This document shows positions 25,521 through 34,344 of a stretch of DNA of 64,000 nt, one piece after another (the first letter of the stretch is position 1; each line of letters starts with the position of its first letter). Source of the stretch: Desulforamulus ruminis DSM 2154 (GTDB lineage: Bacteria; Bacillota; Desulfotomaculia; Desulfotomaculales; Desulfotomaculaceae); the NCBI RefSeq assembly GCF_000215085.1, contig NC_015589.1, positions 1,612,001 through 1,676,000 of the forward strand, in the 5' to 3' direction. Both the position numbers and the translations under genes were made by a program. The notes beneath the pieces were generated by a model. The model saw only the letters and a list, made by a program, of their open reading frames with translations, had not been told where the DNA came from and did not search any database.

Positions 25521-28220
25521 ATGCCAACGACAACACCGAATTTGGGACTTAAAAAACCCCTGGGCAATGAGATTGTCAGCCGGCAGGCCTATAATGAAAA
25601 TCTGGATTTGCTGGACCAGAATGTGACGGAATACAAGAGGGAAATAGAAGACCTGCCCCGCCAATCCATTACCCTCTCCCACGGCCTAAACGCCGTCAAC
25701 GCTCCCAGGGCTTCCTTGCTGAGGCCGAAATTCACGGGCCGGACGCTGGTGAATCTGCTGGGGAAGGATGGGAAAGGCGACAGAATTACCAATATGCTGA
25801 CAATAAACGCTGCTGCTACGGTTGAAAACGAAGTTTTCAAAGTGACGACAAATTTAACAGGTACAGAAGGGTTTGCCTACGTTGATGTTTCTAGTCACGT
25901 ATCAAAAAATGGCAAGTATTTTTTACTAATAGGAGAAGTAAAAAATGGTAATGCCACAAATGTTAGATTACAGTTGTCGGACTATGCTTCGTATGCACCG
26001 CAAAGTCAAACAGTAACGGATAGCTTAAATTTTAATCTTGTTTGGTGTGTGTTTGATACAAATAATATAGATAATACAAGTCCCTATAGAGGGGCAACGA
26101 TTATTGCAAACGGAAGTGCTGGCCAGTACGTATACGCTAGAAAGTTAAGGTTATACGAGTTAACCCAGGGACAGAAAAATGAATTATCAACACTAACACC
26201 GGACCAAATTGCCGCCAAGTACCCATATGTGAACAGCGTACAGATGGTGCAGAATCCGGCAGTAAAGGCAGAAGGGGTAAACTTGCTGCCGCCGTTTAGT
26301 CAGTGGACAAATTCTGCCGGCACTTTAACTGATATTTCTCTTTCTTCAATAAGTGTTGTCAAATCTGACGTAGGATATAAGACCAGGTCTTTTACTTTTT
26401 ATCCTATTGTAGGGCAAACATACACATTCAAAATAACAATAGATATTTCAAATATTGGAGGTGATATAGGTTCAGGGGGCTACTATAATTTATCTATGTA
26501 CGATAGCAAAAACCAACATATAGGTTTTTTAGATAGTCCACCCTATGCCACAACTAATGGCACAATTACAATAACAAAAACTTTTATTGTACCAAGTGAG
26601 ACAAAATCAATTAATATAATTGTTGGCTGCGATATTGGCGTTACTGGTACATTCACTTTTTCCAACCCCATGCTCATCCTTGGCGACACTATACCTGACC
26701 ACTACCTCCCCAACGATCCTTCCTACCTCTACCTCCAAACCCCTCTCTACGAAGGCGAAACATTGGAGGAGATCGACGGACAGTGGATGCGAACGAAGAA
26801 GTGGGAGAAGAAGGTGTTGGATGGGAGTTTGGATTGGAGTTTCAGTATAGATGGTGCAGGATTTAAACGTCTATACGTGCCTAATTTTACAGCAACTCAT
26901 GGCGCAAAAAGAAACAGCAGAATTACAAATAATCAACTTGTTGGGATAAAGTATGACGGAAAAATATTAGGTGGCATAGGGACAGATGCAAGTTTCGATA
27001 ACATTGGCACAGGTGGAAACGATGATCATTTATTCATATCCGTAGCTGACATCGACTCCGGCTGGGGCGAGAACTACACCCCGACAGCCGATGAGATTAA
27101 GGCGTATTTCTATGGGTGGAAGATGTATACAAGAGGTCAATCTGTTAACACTACTTACGATGGAACAGGGACAAAGGGATGGGTAAAATTACATTTTTAT
27201 GCTTTAGGAGACGGTTCTCACCATTCCCACCTTAATGGATATGCAGATGGGCAAGTACCGACAGCTTCATATCCAGAATGGACCCCCTACACCCTCCACT
27301 ACCAACTCGCCACCCCTGTCACTGAAGTAGTGCCCCATGAAGGGGAACTTCGGGTACACGAAGGCTTGAATCAGGTGGAAGTGTTTGAGGGGGTTGTGGT
27401 GAGGGAGTTGGCGAATCCAAAATATGACGCAAATAATAAAATTTATTTTATTAATCATACTAGCGCGTCATTGTTTTCAGCTGTTGCTAATAAAGTGGAA
27501 AAATTTTTATCAGTATTTGAAAATACCAAACCTACTCTCATGTGGGGTCAGTCATTTAGTTCACAGTTTTCATACGGTAAAACGCTGCTAGGAGCATATG
27601 AAAAAGACTTCGATCCTACCGCCCAATACAGCGTCACCTACCAAGCCCTACCGGAAGAATTTACCGCCCCACTACTTTCTGTTGACGCTACTTACGACAG
27701 CAATATCAAGTCTACCGTGGACACTTTGGTTGACGAGTTAGCAAAGGTGACTACCGATGTGACAGCGTTGGAGATGGCGTTGAGGAATCGGGGACTATTG
27801 AGGAAAAATCCTATTTATACTGCAAAACCATCTGCAATACAAACTGTAGTTAACGGTACATTGACAAATGTAATTTTTGATTATCCTATATATGATAATT
27901 ATAATCAATACAATGCGGATAACAAACGATTTACCTGCAAAGTGCCAGGATACTATCTTATTAGTGCTCGAATGTGGTTTTCGGAGAATGGCACAGGATT
28001 TAGATACGTTGCGTTGCGCTTAAATGAGTCAGAAGACCTTGCGTATGTAGGATTACCATCACCTACAGATTCGGCTTGGCGAAGTGGTATACAAACACTG
28101 CGATATTTGAATCCGGGAGACTACATCACGGTTATTGTACGACAAACAAGCGGAACCACCCTTTCCATTAGCAATTTTTCAGCAGAAACAGCTATTAATA
28201 TTGTCAAGGTAGGTGATTAG
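25521..28220 (+). CDS. Phage tail-fibre-like protein, modular, with C1q-like end
   Basis: An 899-residue protein starting PTTTPNLGLKKPLGNEIV, the usual opening of phage tail or tail-fibre proteins. Several beta-rich carbohydrate-binding-like modules follow (about 90-220, 255-395, 430-600), joined by linker blocks such as YLQTPLYEGETLEEIDG and YQLATPVTEVVPHEGEL, and the last 130 residues look like a C1q/TNF jelly roll (FTCKVPGYYLISARMWF). Base composition switches between GC-rich linkers and AT-rich modules, a sign of module exchange. GGAGG precedes the ATG. Host or surface binding is inferred; no other phage structural genes are nearby. Confidence 0.72.
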   Translation: MPTTTPNLGLKKPLGNEIVSRQAYNENLDLLDQNVTEYKREIEDLPRQSITLSHGLNAVNAPRASLLRPKFTGRTLVNLLGKDGKGDRITNMLTINAAATVENEVFKVTTNLTGTEGFAYVDVSSHVSKNGKYFLLIGEVKNGNATNVRLQLSDYASYAPQSQTVTDSLNFNLVWCVFDTNNIDNTSPYRGATIIANGSAGQYVYARKLRLYELTQGQKNELSTLTPDQIAAKYPYVNSVQMVQNPAVKAEGVNLLPPFSQWTNSAGTLTDISLSSISVVKSDVGYKTRSFTFYPIVGQTYTFKITIDISNIGGDIGSGGYYNLSMYDSKNQHIGFLDSPPYATTNGTITITKTFIVPSETKSINIIVGCDIGVTGTFTFSNPMLILGDTIPDHYLPNDPSYLYLQTPLYEGETLEEIDGQWMRTKKWEKKVLDGSLDWSFSIDGAGFKRLYVPNFTATHGAKRNSRITNNQLVGIKYDGKILGGIGTDASFDNIGTGGNDDHLFISVADIDSGWGENYTPTADEIKAYFYGWKMYTRGQSVNTTYDGTGTKGWVKLHFYALGDGSHHSHLNGYADGQVPTASYPEWTPYTLHYQLATPVTEVVPHEGELRVHEGLNQVEVFEGVVVRELANPKYDANNKIYFINHTSASLFSAVANKVEKFLSVFENTKPTLMWGQSFSSQFSYGKTLLGAYEKDFDPTAQYSVTYQALPEEFTAPLLSVDATYDSNIKSTVDTLVDELAKVTTDVTALEMALRNRGLLRKNPIYTAKPSAIQTVVNGTLTNVIFDYPIYDNYNQYNADNKRFTCKVPGYYLISARMWFSENGTGFRYVALRLNESEDLAYVGLPSPTDSAWRSGIQTLRYLNPGDYITVIVRQTSGTTLSISNFSAETAINIVKVGD

Positions 28221-28221
28221 C

Positions 28222-28555
28222 ATGAAGTACTTACCAATCTGCTTCCCAAAACCCGTAAACCTTACCAAACTAACCGACGAACTGCTAGCCCAAAACCTCA
28301 TTCAACCCCTGCAACCCAACGGACAGCACGGTCTACGGGACGGAGGAAGCAGTAATAATTTACGTCCACCCCGACATCACCCAGGAGGAATTAAACGCCA
28401 TTGGGGAGGCGGTGGAGGCCCATGATCCAACGCCGGTACCGGAGCCGCCGAGTGAGATAGAGGTCATTGGTCAGCAACTGGTTGATTTAGAATTACGGAT
28501 GTTGGAATTGCAAGAGCAGAGAAGCAAGTCCTTGTTGAACAGATTATTGGGTTGA
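28222..28555 (+). pseudogene. Small tail-associated gene with a +1 frameshift
   Basis: From ATG 28222 (AAGGTAGGTG upstream) the frame codes MKYLPICFPKPVNLTKLTDE... and leaves the sensible path at about 28317, stopping at 28425. One frame over, the sequence continues as TDSTVYGTEEAVIIYVHPDI...LRMLELQEQRSKSLLNRLLG and ends at 28555. Removing one C from the CCC run at 28315-28317 restores a protein of about 110 residues with a C-terminal coiled coil, like small proteins that follow tail fibres in phages. It may be a real mutation, a sequencing error or a slip site. Confidence 0.65.
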
Positions 28556-28564
28556 AACACAATA

Positions 28565-28591
28565 ACCGCCGATAAAAAGGCGGTATTTTTA
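28565..28591 (+). terminator. Terminator of the tail-fibre unit
   Basis: ACCGCC (28565-28570) and GGCGGT (28579-28584) pair around GATAAAAA, followed by ATTTTTAT. Confidence 0.85.
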
Positions 28592-28964
28592 TACCGGTGT
28601 GGAGCTAGTGGGGGAAAGAAAGTGGTCAAAAGTCCTCGATCGAAACAATGCTTTGTAAATTAGCGTTGGGACAGATATTTATATAGAAGAAGTTAGAGTA
28701 AAAGTTTTTAGACATTGGATAAAATGTTAGATGAATCACCATCCAACCCAAAATACCGAACCCAAGCAGCAGCGCCAGCAGTTCCCCATCAATAGGTCTT
28801 TCCCACTCCCGAGGAATATGGATTCCTTCTAGGCAGCAGTACGGTATCTGCGGCCCCATTTGACGCTGTATAATGTATCGGAATTCATGCAGCCAGTGCA
28901 AATTTTTCTGCAATGAGTTTGCCAGCAGGAACCTGTAAAATCTGTGCTATTCCTATTTTGTTGG

Positions 28965-29046
28965 AGACTGGTTTTTCAAAAATTCTTCTTGAATTTTCTA
29001 TTAAAAACCAGTCTTAGTTTAGGCAGATAAGCATCATTCTTATCTG
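28965..29046. repeat. Two large hairpins downstream of the secreted-protein operon
   Basis: AGACTGGTTTTT (28965-28976) and AAAAACCAGTCT (29003-29014) are perfect 12-bp arms with a second inner stem AAAATTC-TTCTT-GAATTTT. A further perfect stem CAGATAAG/CTTATCTG lies at 29024-29046. They probably end the minus-strand operon at 29075. The gap 28592-28964 contains a 95-codon minus-strand frame without ribosome site, not accepted as a gene. Confidence 0.6.
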
Positions 29047-29074
29047 AATATTTCGATGTCTTTATTAAATTTTT

Positions 29075-29542
29075 TTATTCATCATTTTCATTATTAATAT
29101 CATATTGATTTAATAAATTATCACATACTTCAACATAAAAACCTTGCTCTTTTAATTTTTTAATTACCTCTAAAGACAATTCGCTACTTGTTGCCCCTAA
29201 AATATTAGTAATAGCCAAACTTACATCCTTATATTTAGGAGGTTCATTGGAAAATAAAAAATCTGTAGGATAATCTTCAATCCTTCTAGCACTCTCTCGC
29301 ATCTTCTTTCCTTCAAACATTTCTGATAGTAACAGGAAAAGCACATCAATTTTACTCTGTTTTTCAGGCGACATTCGAGTCGATACAATAAAATCATAGT
29401 ACGGATATTTAGGGTTTGTAAGTTTGCATACTGATAGACGTAAAATATAATCTGACAACTCAATTATCTTACTTTGCATTTCATCAATCTTTTTTTGCTG
29501 TTGAACAATTACTTCTTGCAACTTTTCTAGATTATCTTTCAT
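29075..29542 (-). CDS. Unknown cytosolic coiled-coil protein, partner of the secreted protein gene
   Basis: A 155-residue hydrophilic protein. Residues 1-35 form a clear coiled coil (MKDNLEKLQEVIVQQQKKID), followed by a globular alpha-helical part with no recognised motif. The start is ATG 29542 with AGGGGG upstream; the frame is open to 29593 without a ribosome site. It is the second gene of an AT-rich two-gene operon behind a secreted protein, in a region rich in mobile DNA. A regulatory or immunity-like role is only a guess. Confidence 0.6.
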   Translation of the reverse strand: MKDNLEKLQEVIVQQQKKIDEMQSKIIELSDYILRLSVCKLTNPKYPYYDFIVSTRMSPEKQSKIDVLFLLLSEMFEGKKMRESARRIEDYPTDFLFSNEPPKYKDVSLAITNILGATSSELSLEVIKKLKEQGFYVEVCDNLLNQYDINNENDE

Positions 29543-29658
29543 TTTAACCCCCTGATTATATCCAATATGTATTTTAATCTTGATATCATCCATACTAATA
29601 TGTCAATGGCAGCAGAATAAGAGGAACATCTTTCCTCTTATTCTGCTGGTTTAACCAT

Positions 29659-30204
29659 TTACAATAATAAAACATCTACAGCAGCTGCTATTGCATCTGC
29701 TATAGGAAGTGCATAACTTCCAGGCACATTAGCGCTTATTAAAGCATCATATAACAGCTGTCTTATGTTGGCCGTTACATAGTCTTGGGCTTCATCAAGT
29801 GTGTTAATAACCTTATCAATAGCTTTAATAATTTTAGAAGTATTATTTTTAAAATAATCTATTGTCGCAGAGTCTTTGCCTAATTTTTTAAAAATAATAC
29901 TAATTTCTTTGCCTGTCCAATCAGCCACTTTAACAGCAGCTCTAATTGTCTGAAGTGCTAACTTAACCATATAACCAATTTTCCCTTGAATTACTACTTC
30001 TCCATCCGCATCTAATTTTTCTTCTTCAGCAGTGGAAACATCATTTATTAATTCGACTTTTGTATCACATTTTTGATTGTTGCTTCCAATAACAGCAGAA
30101 TCATGAGTTATTTCAGCAGCAAACGCACTCATGCCTGGTAACAACAAATTGACTAGCAAAGTTACTACCAGTAAAAAGCTTATTTTTTGTTTAATTAACC
30201 TCAT
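29659..30204 (-). CDS. Secreted small protein of unknown function
   Basis: A 181-residue protein with a textbook signal peptide: basic start MRLIKQKISF, hydrophobic core LLVVTLLVNLLLPG, cleavage after AFA (about residue 29). The mature part has an acidic spacer, then the segment VVIQGKIGYMVKLALQTI and an amphipathic helical region, ending in a hydrophobic tail ANVPGSYALPIADAIAAAVDVLLL. Similar secreted helical proteins occur in Bacillales and clostridia, but I know no proven function. Strong ribosome site AAGGAGG. It heads an operon with the coiled-coil gene. A bacteriocin-like toxin is one possibility. Confidence 0.68.
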   Translation of the reverse strand: MRLIKQKISFLLVVTLLVNLLLPGMSAFAAEITHDSAVIGSNNQKCDTKVELINDVSTAEEEKLDADGEVVIQGKIGYMVKLALQTIRAAVKVADWTGKEISIIFKKLGKDSATIDYFKNNTSKIIKAIDKVINTLDEAQDYVTANIRQLLYDALISANVPGSYALPIADAIAAAVDVLLL

Positions 30205-31510
30205 TAGGAACCTCCTTATCTTTGAGATTAACTTTTTTCAATTGAAATTTGGCTAAAAAAATGGTTAAATAGAATTGTAATAGTGGTTATGGACGGCATA
30301 ACAAAGGGCACGCATTGTCAGGGCTGTACCCGGTTGGCTGCCAAATCCACTGTTACTTTTTTTGTGGAGTGGGGGGATCTCGGGATAATTGATAATAGAC
30401 CAATTTACTCACCTCCTCTCAAAAAAATATAAATAATTTGAGATAATTTATAAAAATAATAAACAAAAAAATTATATATGTATATTTATGTATTTTATGC
30501 CAAAATAATATCATGTTACATGCTTTAAGTCCATTATAACCTCACGACAAAACCTGGTAAATTTCGATAAAATAACCTGCAAGAAGCTATACCTGGAGGA
30601 TTAAAAACTCCCGATTCTTTATTTTACAAATGTATTTTTCTTTCACGCTTCCGCTAAATATCGTTATTGTCTGTTTAAAGGGGATGTGCCTGTGGAAAAC
30701 TGTCCAACGGCTAGGGTAAAGGAAGGTCTTTTTCGTGAAAATGTATTCAACTACGGAAAGCGATCTGATGCGTGAACTGGGTGACGCTCTATCCCGGCTA
30801 TGCACATGAGGGGAGATAGTCGCTACTATGAAGTTGCGGAGCTCATGGTAATCCATCGTCAAGCAACCTACAAACAAGTTAAAAGTCTATTGGAGTTCCA
30901 GTTCAACGGGAAACCTATCGTCGAGCTTGCAACCGACGAGGAGATAGACCGGAGGAATAACGTCTATAGATTACCCAGCATCCCAGCTTGCGATTTTTAA
31001 TGGAGAGATCATGCCTTTTAATGTGTCGTATTTAGACGACTAAAGAGAATATGTCATCTAAACGCGACACTAACCAGATAATAGTAAACATAGACTGTAT
31101 TACTGCAAATTAAACGGAGGAATTAAAGAACGCTCACGACGTTATAAAATACTTCTGCAAGAAATACCTAGTAAGTTTATCCCATAGAGTATAACGTGAG
31201 CTGGCACATGAGTCGGACTATATCCGAAACCGTCGCGGTTATTCAGTCGGACTGGAAAAGTTTGTTAGGCACATAATCCTTGTCAAAAATGTTAACCTAT
31301 TTTCAATAAAGACTTGTTTCTTAACTGTTTTTCTACGCCGAGCTATTTATTCTCAGAATCGGATGCTACTCAGAGGCAGCGAAGTCGCGAGGGCTCCCTG
31401 GTCTTACCTGTTGAACGTGAAGGAAATTGGAAGGAAGCTCCAGAAAGCTTTTAGGAGCCATCAATGAAATGAAAAACTGAAGACTGCGTTCAGAGAGGTA
31501 GAGATGAATT
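30205..31510. other. Gene-poor stretch with decayed sequence
   Basis: No intact gene is supported here. 30205-30586 is AT-rich upstream sequence of the secreted-protein operon; it includes a perfect minus-strand ribosome site (GAGGAGGTGAGT, about 30406-30417) before a TTG that opens only 16 codons (30353-30403). From about 30700 the plus strand has short open pieces with plausible protein composition (around 30722-30790 and 30806-31000) broken by stops, which look like remains of a larger foreign gene. Confidence 0.5.
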
Positions 31511-31779
31511 AAAGCTTCTAAAGCTGAGAAGATCGATGTGTTTCAGTATTACTATATGGAGATTTAGCGAAAGTACTTAATATTCCCTGTATGGAACGGA
31601 GCGATTTGTTTAAGTTTCTCCGCGAACACAGAGTTCTCGTTAAAGACTGGGAAAACAGATCAATCCCTACCAGGCGTAATATGAAAAGCGGTGTTTCCAC
31701 GTCTTTATTTAACGAATACGAGTTTTATAATAAGTACCTCAATACGGTAGAGCAGGAAGAACCCCACGACCTCGAGTGA
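31511..31779 (+). pseudogene. Phage antirepressor KilAC domain, decayed
   Basis: Two overlapping frames together spell a KilAC domain: KASKAEKIDVFQYYYM in one, then GDLAKVLNIPCMERSDLFKF and LREHRVLVKDWENRSIP in the next, ending ...EEPHDLE. KilAC is the C-terminal DNA-binding part of phage antirepressors (typical order: GDLAKLL, KLFKFLRE, LM...P). A frameshift or indel near 31555 separates the parts and the N-terminal BRO or Rha part is missing, so this is a relic of a phage close to tRNA-Sec. Confidence 0.6.
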
Positions 31780-31983
31780 AAGTGAAGCGTTCATCTTCCA
31801 TTTGGAAACAGTCGCCGGGCCACATATATGGCCATGATTTGGTGTGGAAAGACCGATATTATTGACCCGGCAGAGAAATAGACACCTCTAGGTCATTATA
31901 AGGTAATAAAGGCAACTTTGAAATCGGAGATAAATAAAATCCATTTAGGGTATTTTTTGGTTCCAAATTATTAATGCCAAAAA

Positions 31984-32010
31984 CAAAAAACTTCCGAATG
32001 CCCGGAAGCC
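31984..32010 (-). terminator. Terminator of tRNA-Sec
   Basis: On the minus strand CTTCCG-GGCATT-CGGAAG is followed by TTTTTTG. Confidence 0.88.
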
Positions 32011-32020
32011 TTAAAAATAC

Positions 32021-32118
32021 TGGCGGGAGTGTCTAGGAATCGAACCTAGCATGGACAGGAACGCTGCCCAACGACTGGTTTTGAAGACCAGGAGCACCAC
32101 CAGGCACCATCCACCCCC
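32021..32118 (-). tRNA. selC: tRNA-Sec (anticodon TCA)
   Basis: A 98-nt tRNA with long acceptor arm, anticodon stem CTGGT/ACCAG around CTTCAAA (anticodon TCA), a long variable arm (GTTGGGCAGCGTTCCTGTCC), T arm CTAGG-TTCGATT-CCTAG and encoded GCCA end. These are the marks of selenocysteine tRNA, which reads UGA in selenoprotein mRNAs. No sel genes lie in the window. Its 3' end faces the decayed phage region, fitting the known use of selC as an integration site. Confidence 0.95.
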
Positions 32119-32204
32119 GTGTGTATTTATGCTGATGAATCTTGTTAAAAAATTCTGCAAAATATCTTTTTATTATAATGCATAACTGGATACTAGGCAA
32201 CCGG

Positions 32205-32855
32205 CTAAATATACATAATGTATCTGGCCATTAACCAAAAGTGGCTGAGGCTGCCGGCCATGACAAAAAGATGGAAGACTTCATGAAAGCCAAACCAGCC
32301 GGGGATGATGTTGGGCGGCCATTTGGTGCCGTAGAAAATAGCCCCCGCCGTGTAGAAGAGGCCTCCCAGCACCATCCAGATAATTCCCTTCAGGGAGATG
32401 GCCTGTATCAGCGGCCAGAAGGCGATGACCACCAGCCAACCCATGAAAACATAAAGCAGGGTTGAAAACCAGCGGGGCGCTTCCATCCAGAAGATTTTAA
32501 TCAAGATGCCGGCAACGGCCAGCGTCCATATAGCCACCAGAAGGGAGTAACCCCAACCTCCCCGTAAGGGGATGAGGCAGATGGGCGTATAGGTCCCGGC
32601 AATGAGGACAAAGATCATCATGTGGTCGATGCGCCGTAAAACCCCGATTCCTTTCTGGGACAAGGGCAATAAATGATAGAGGGTACTGGCGGTGTAGAGG
32701 AGGATCAGGCTTGCACCAAAAATGGAAAATGAAACCACATGAGAAATTTTACCGTGGCCCACTGCGTTATAAACCAGCACAATTAAACCAATGATGGATA
32801 AAACAGCGCCTGTTAAATGGCTTAACCCGCTGAAGGGGTCTCTCAATTTACTCAT
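32205..32855 (-). CDS. Hemolysin III / YqfA family membrane protein (PAQR-like)
   Basis: A 216-residue protein with seven predicted helices. The conserved metal-site residues of the family are present: S-x3-H in ASTLYHL, RRIDHMMIF, and the C-terminal FGFHEVFHLFVMAGSLSH. PAQR-like proteins of this type are probable membrane hydrolases; the name hemolysin III comes from one Bacillus protein. The start is ATG 32855, with GAGGTGAG upstream; a GTG nine bases earlier is possible. Confidence 0.9.
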   Translation of the reverse strand: MSKLRDPFSGLSHLTGAVLSIIGLIVLVYNAVGHGKISHVVSFSIFGASLILLYTASTLYHLLPLSQKGIGVLRRIDHMMIFVLIAGTYTPICLIPLRGGWGYSLLVAIWTLAVAGILIKIFWMEAPRWFSTLLYVFMGWLVVIAFWPLIQAISLKGIIWMVLGGLFYTAGAIFYGTKWPPNIIPGWFGFHEVFHLFVMAGSLSHFWLMARYIMYI

Positions 32856-32978
32856 TACTCTCACCTCGGAATTCTCATTTCATTTTCTATAGGAATATTT
32901 AGCCATTAAATATATTTGTCCTGCTTCAATTTATTTTATTCTCCGTAAATTTATAGAAAGAAAAATTATGGAAATGAA

Positions 32979-33010
32979 AGAGGGATGTTTTTAAAAAATG
33001 CCATCCCTCT
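32979..33010. terminator. Terminator behind the YkyB-like gene
   Basis: AGAGGGATG (32979-32987) and CATCCCTCT (33002-33010) are perfect arms; the minus strand continues TTTCATTT. Confidence 0.7.
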
Positions 33011-33020
33011 AAGCTACGAC

Positions 33021-33680
33021 TTATTTATATTTTTCCAGGGCCGGGGTATCCAGGTATTTCTCCAGCAGTTGCACCGCCTCGTAAAAATTCAGCCTGGTTT
33101 TGCGATCTTTTTCCGCAGTGATAAGTTCAATTTCCCCCAGATAGGGATGTTTATGAATATCTTTCGGTTTGATGGGCCGGTGAAAGCTGAAATCGTCAAC
33201 GGTAATCAGCAAGAGGTAATTTTCCCACTCGTATTCGGACTTGTTGGTTACCAACTGCTTATGCACCCCAAGGATTTCCGCCCGGTTTTCCTCCAGCATT
33301 TTGGACAGGATTTTTTCTTTTAAATGGTAAAGTTCCTGTTCCTTGAGCTTTGATTTTTTAGCCCGGTTATGTTGTCCCGTGAAGTAATCGTCTCTTTTAG
33401 AGTCCCGGATTCTTTTGGCGGATTTGTTTACCACATAGAGGGCTTCCGCCAGGTTTTCCGTGGTCATTTCAATACGGTCAATGCGTGGGGTATAGTTTTC
33501 TATGGGCAGGCATTGATTGATGTCATAGAGATAGTATTTTTTATAGCCGTTTTTATTAAAAACATCCACTATGGCATCGGGAGAATCGTGGAAACGGGGT
33601 ATAAGGCCCAGCCTTTCTAACGTTGTCCTGGTTTTGAGGTGACCCGGAACATCAGACCAGCCTTTATATTGCACCATCAT
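33021..33680 (-). CDS. YkyB-like protein
   Basis: A 219-residue soluble protein. Its C-terminal two thirds (about residue 78 on: LAEALYVVNKSAKR, YHLKEKILSKMLEENRAEILG, FSFHRPIKPKDIHKHPYLGE) resemble the Bacillus YkyB family, whose function is unknown. The first 75 residues (GWSDVPGHLKTRTTLERLG) are an extra N-terminal part. Two ATGs lie side by side at 33680 and 33677 after GGGTGATT. The gene stands alone. The family match is from memory of the motif pattern. Confidence 0.6.
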   Translation of the reverse strand: MMVQYKGWSDVPGHLKTRTTLERLGLIPRFHDSPDAIVDVFNKNGYKKYYLYDINQCLPIENYTPRIDRIEMTTENLAEALYVVNKSAKRIRDSKRDDYFTGQHNRAKKSKLKEQELYHLKEKILSKMLEENRAEILGVHKQLVTNKSEYEWENYLLLITVDDFSFHRPIKPKDIHKHPYLGEIELITAEKDRKTRLNFYEAVQLLEKYLDTPALEKYK

Positions 33681-33770
33681 AATCACCCAACTCTATTGTA
33701 TCAAGAAAAACCCGGTTGCATGGCAATAAAAATTTGGCAATAGGGAAATTTTAATCTCTGTAAAAAATTT

Positions 33771-33804
33771 CTTCCCGTCCCATGGGTTGCTTGGGGACGG
33801 GAAG
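33771..33804. terminator. Strong bidirectional terminator
   Basis: CTTCCCGTCCC (33771-33781) pairs with GGGACGGGAAG (33794-33804); AAAAAATTT and TTTCTTTTTT tracts flank it. It ends the 33816 gene on the minus strand. Confidence 0.88.
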
Positions 33805-33815
33805 AGGTTTCTTTT

Positions 33816-34118
33816 TTAATGCAGTTTTTTAAAGGGAATCACTTTGCAGGTATGATTGGAGGGTTTTGCTTCCTCCGGAGCGGTAGAATCCGCACTGCAA
33901 CTGCCGCTGCAGCCGGGGCAGCCGTTGTCAAGATGAACTAAGCCTATTTCAAAGGCTGCTCTCAACACTTCATGCCCTAATTTTTCTAAATTGGGGGCAA
34001 AAGGCTGGCTGGATTGGCAGGCGTCAATGTCATCCAAAACTTTATGAATGAAGCTCTTCATTGTGGTGGCGTCTAAATTTTCCACAAGTTCTTTGCGTAT
34101 GATAAATCGTTTGCTCAT
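33816..34118 (-). CDS. Small protein with C-terminal cysteine cluster
   Basis: A 100-residue protein starting MSKRFIIRKELVENL; residues 1-65 are helical and the C-terminal part holds a tight cluster CPGCSGSC near residue 68 plus a later cysteine, which might bind a metal. No family recognised. AGGAGAG precedes the ATG and a strong terminator follows, supporting a single-gene unit. Confidence 0.62.
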   Translation of the reverse strand: MSKRFIIRKELVENLDATTMKSFIHKVLDDIDACQSSQPFAPNLEKLGHEVLRAAFEIGLVHLDNGCPGCSGSCSADSTAPEEAKPSNHTCKVIPFKKLH

Positions 34119-34344
34119 ATAAAATCTCTCCTAATAAGGATATATTTTCAAAACAATTCACCCCCGGGTGCTATTTCTCCTGCAAGAAATTTTTTTTGCC
34201 AATTTAGGAAAAATAGTAATGAACATAGTCTGTTACTGAAAATCCTCGTATTTTATCGAAAAGGAAGGAATTCTTTAACTGCTGACGAATATGTACCTGT
34301 TAAGGTTGGCAAGATAACCTATCAAGTGGGTGACGTATTAGAAA

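Noticed and set aside
25521-28220. Diversity-generating retroelement target
   Set aside because: No reverse transcriptase or template repeat was seen near the tail-fibre gene.
28626-28913. 95-codon minus-strand frame with one hydrophobic stretch
   Set aside because: No ribosome site, TTG start, and the protein is not family-like; treated as chance or decayed sequence.
23058-31780. A complete prophage
   Set aside because: Only an amidase, a tail-fibre-like gene, a broken small gene and an antirepressor relic are present; no capsid, terminase, portal or integrase was found.
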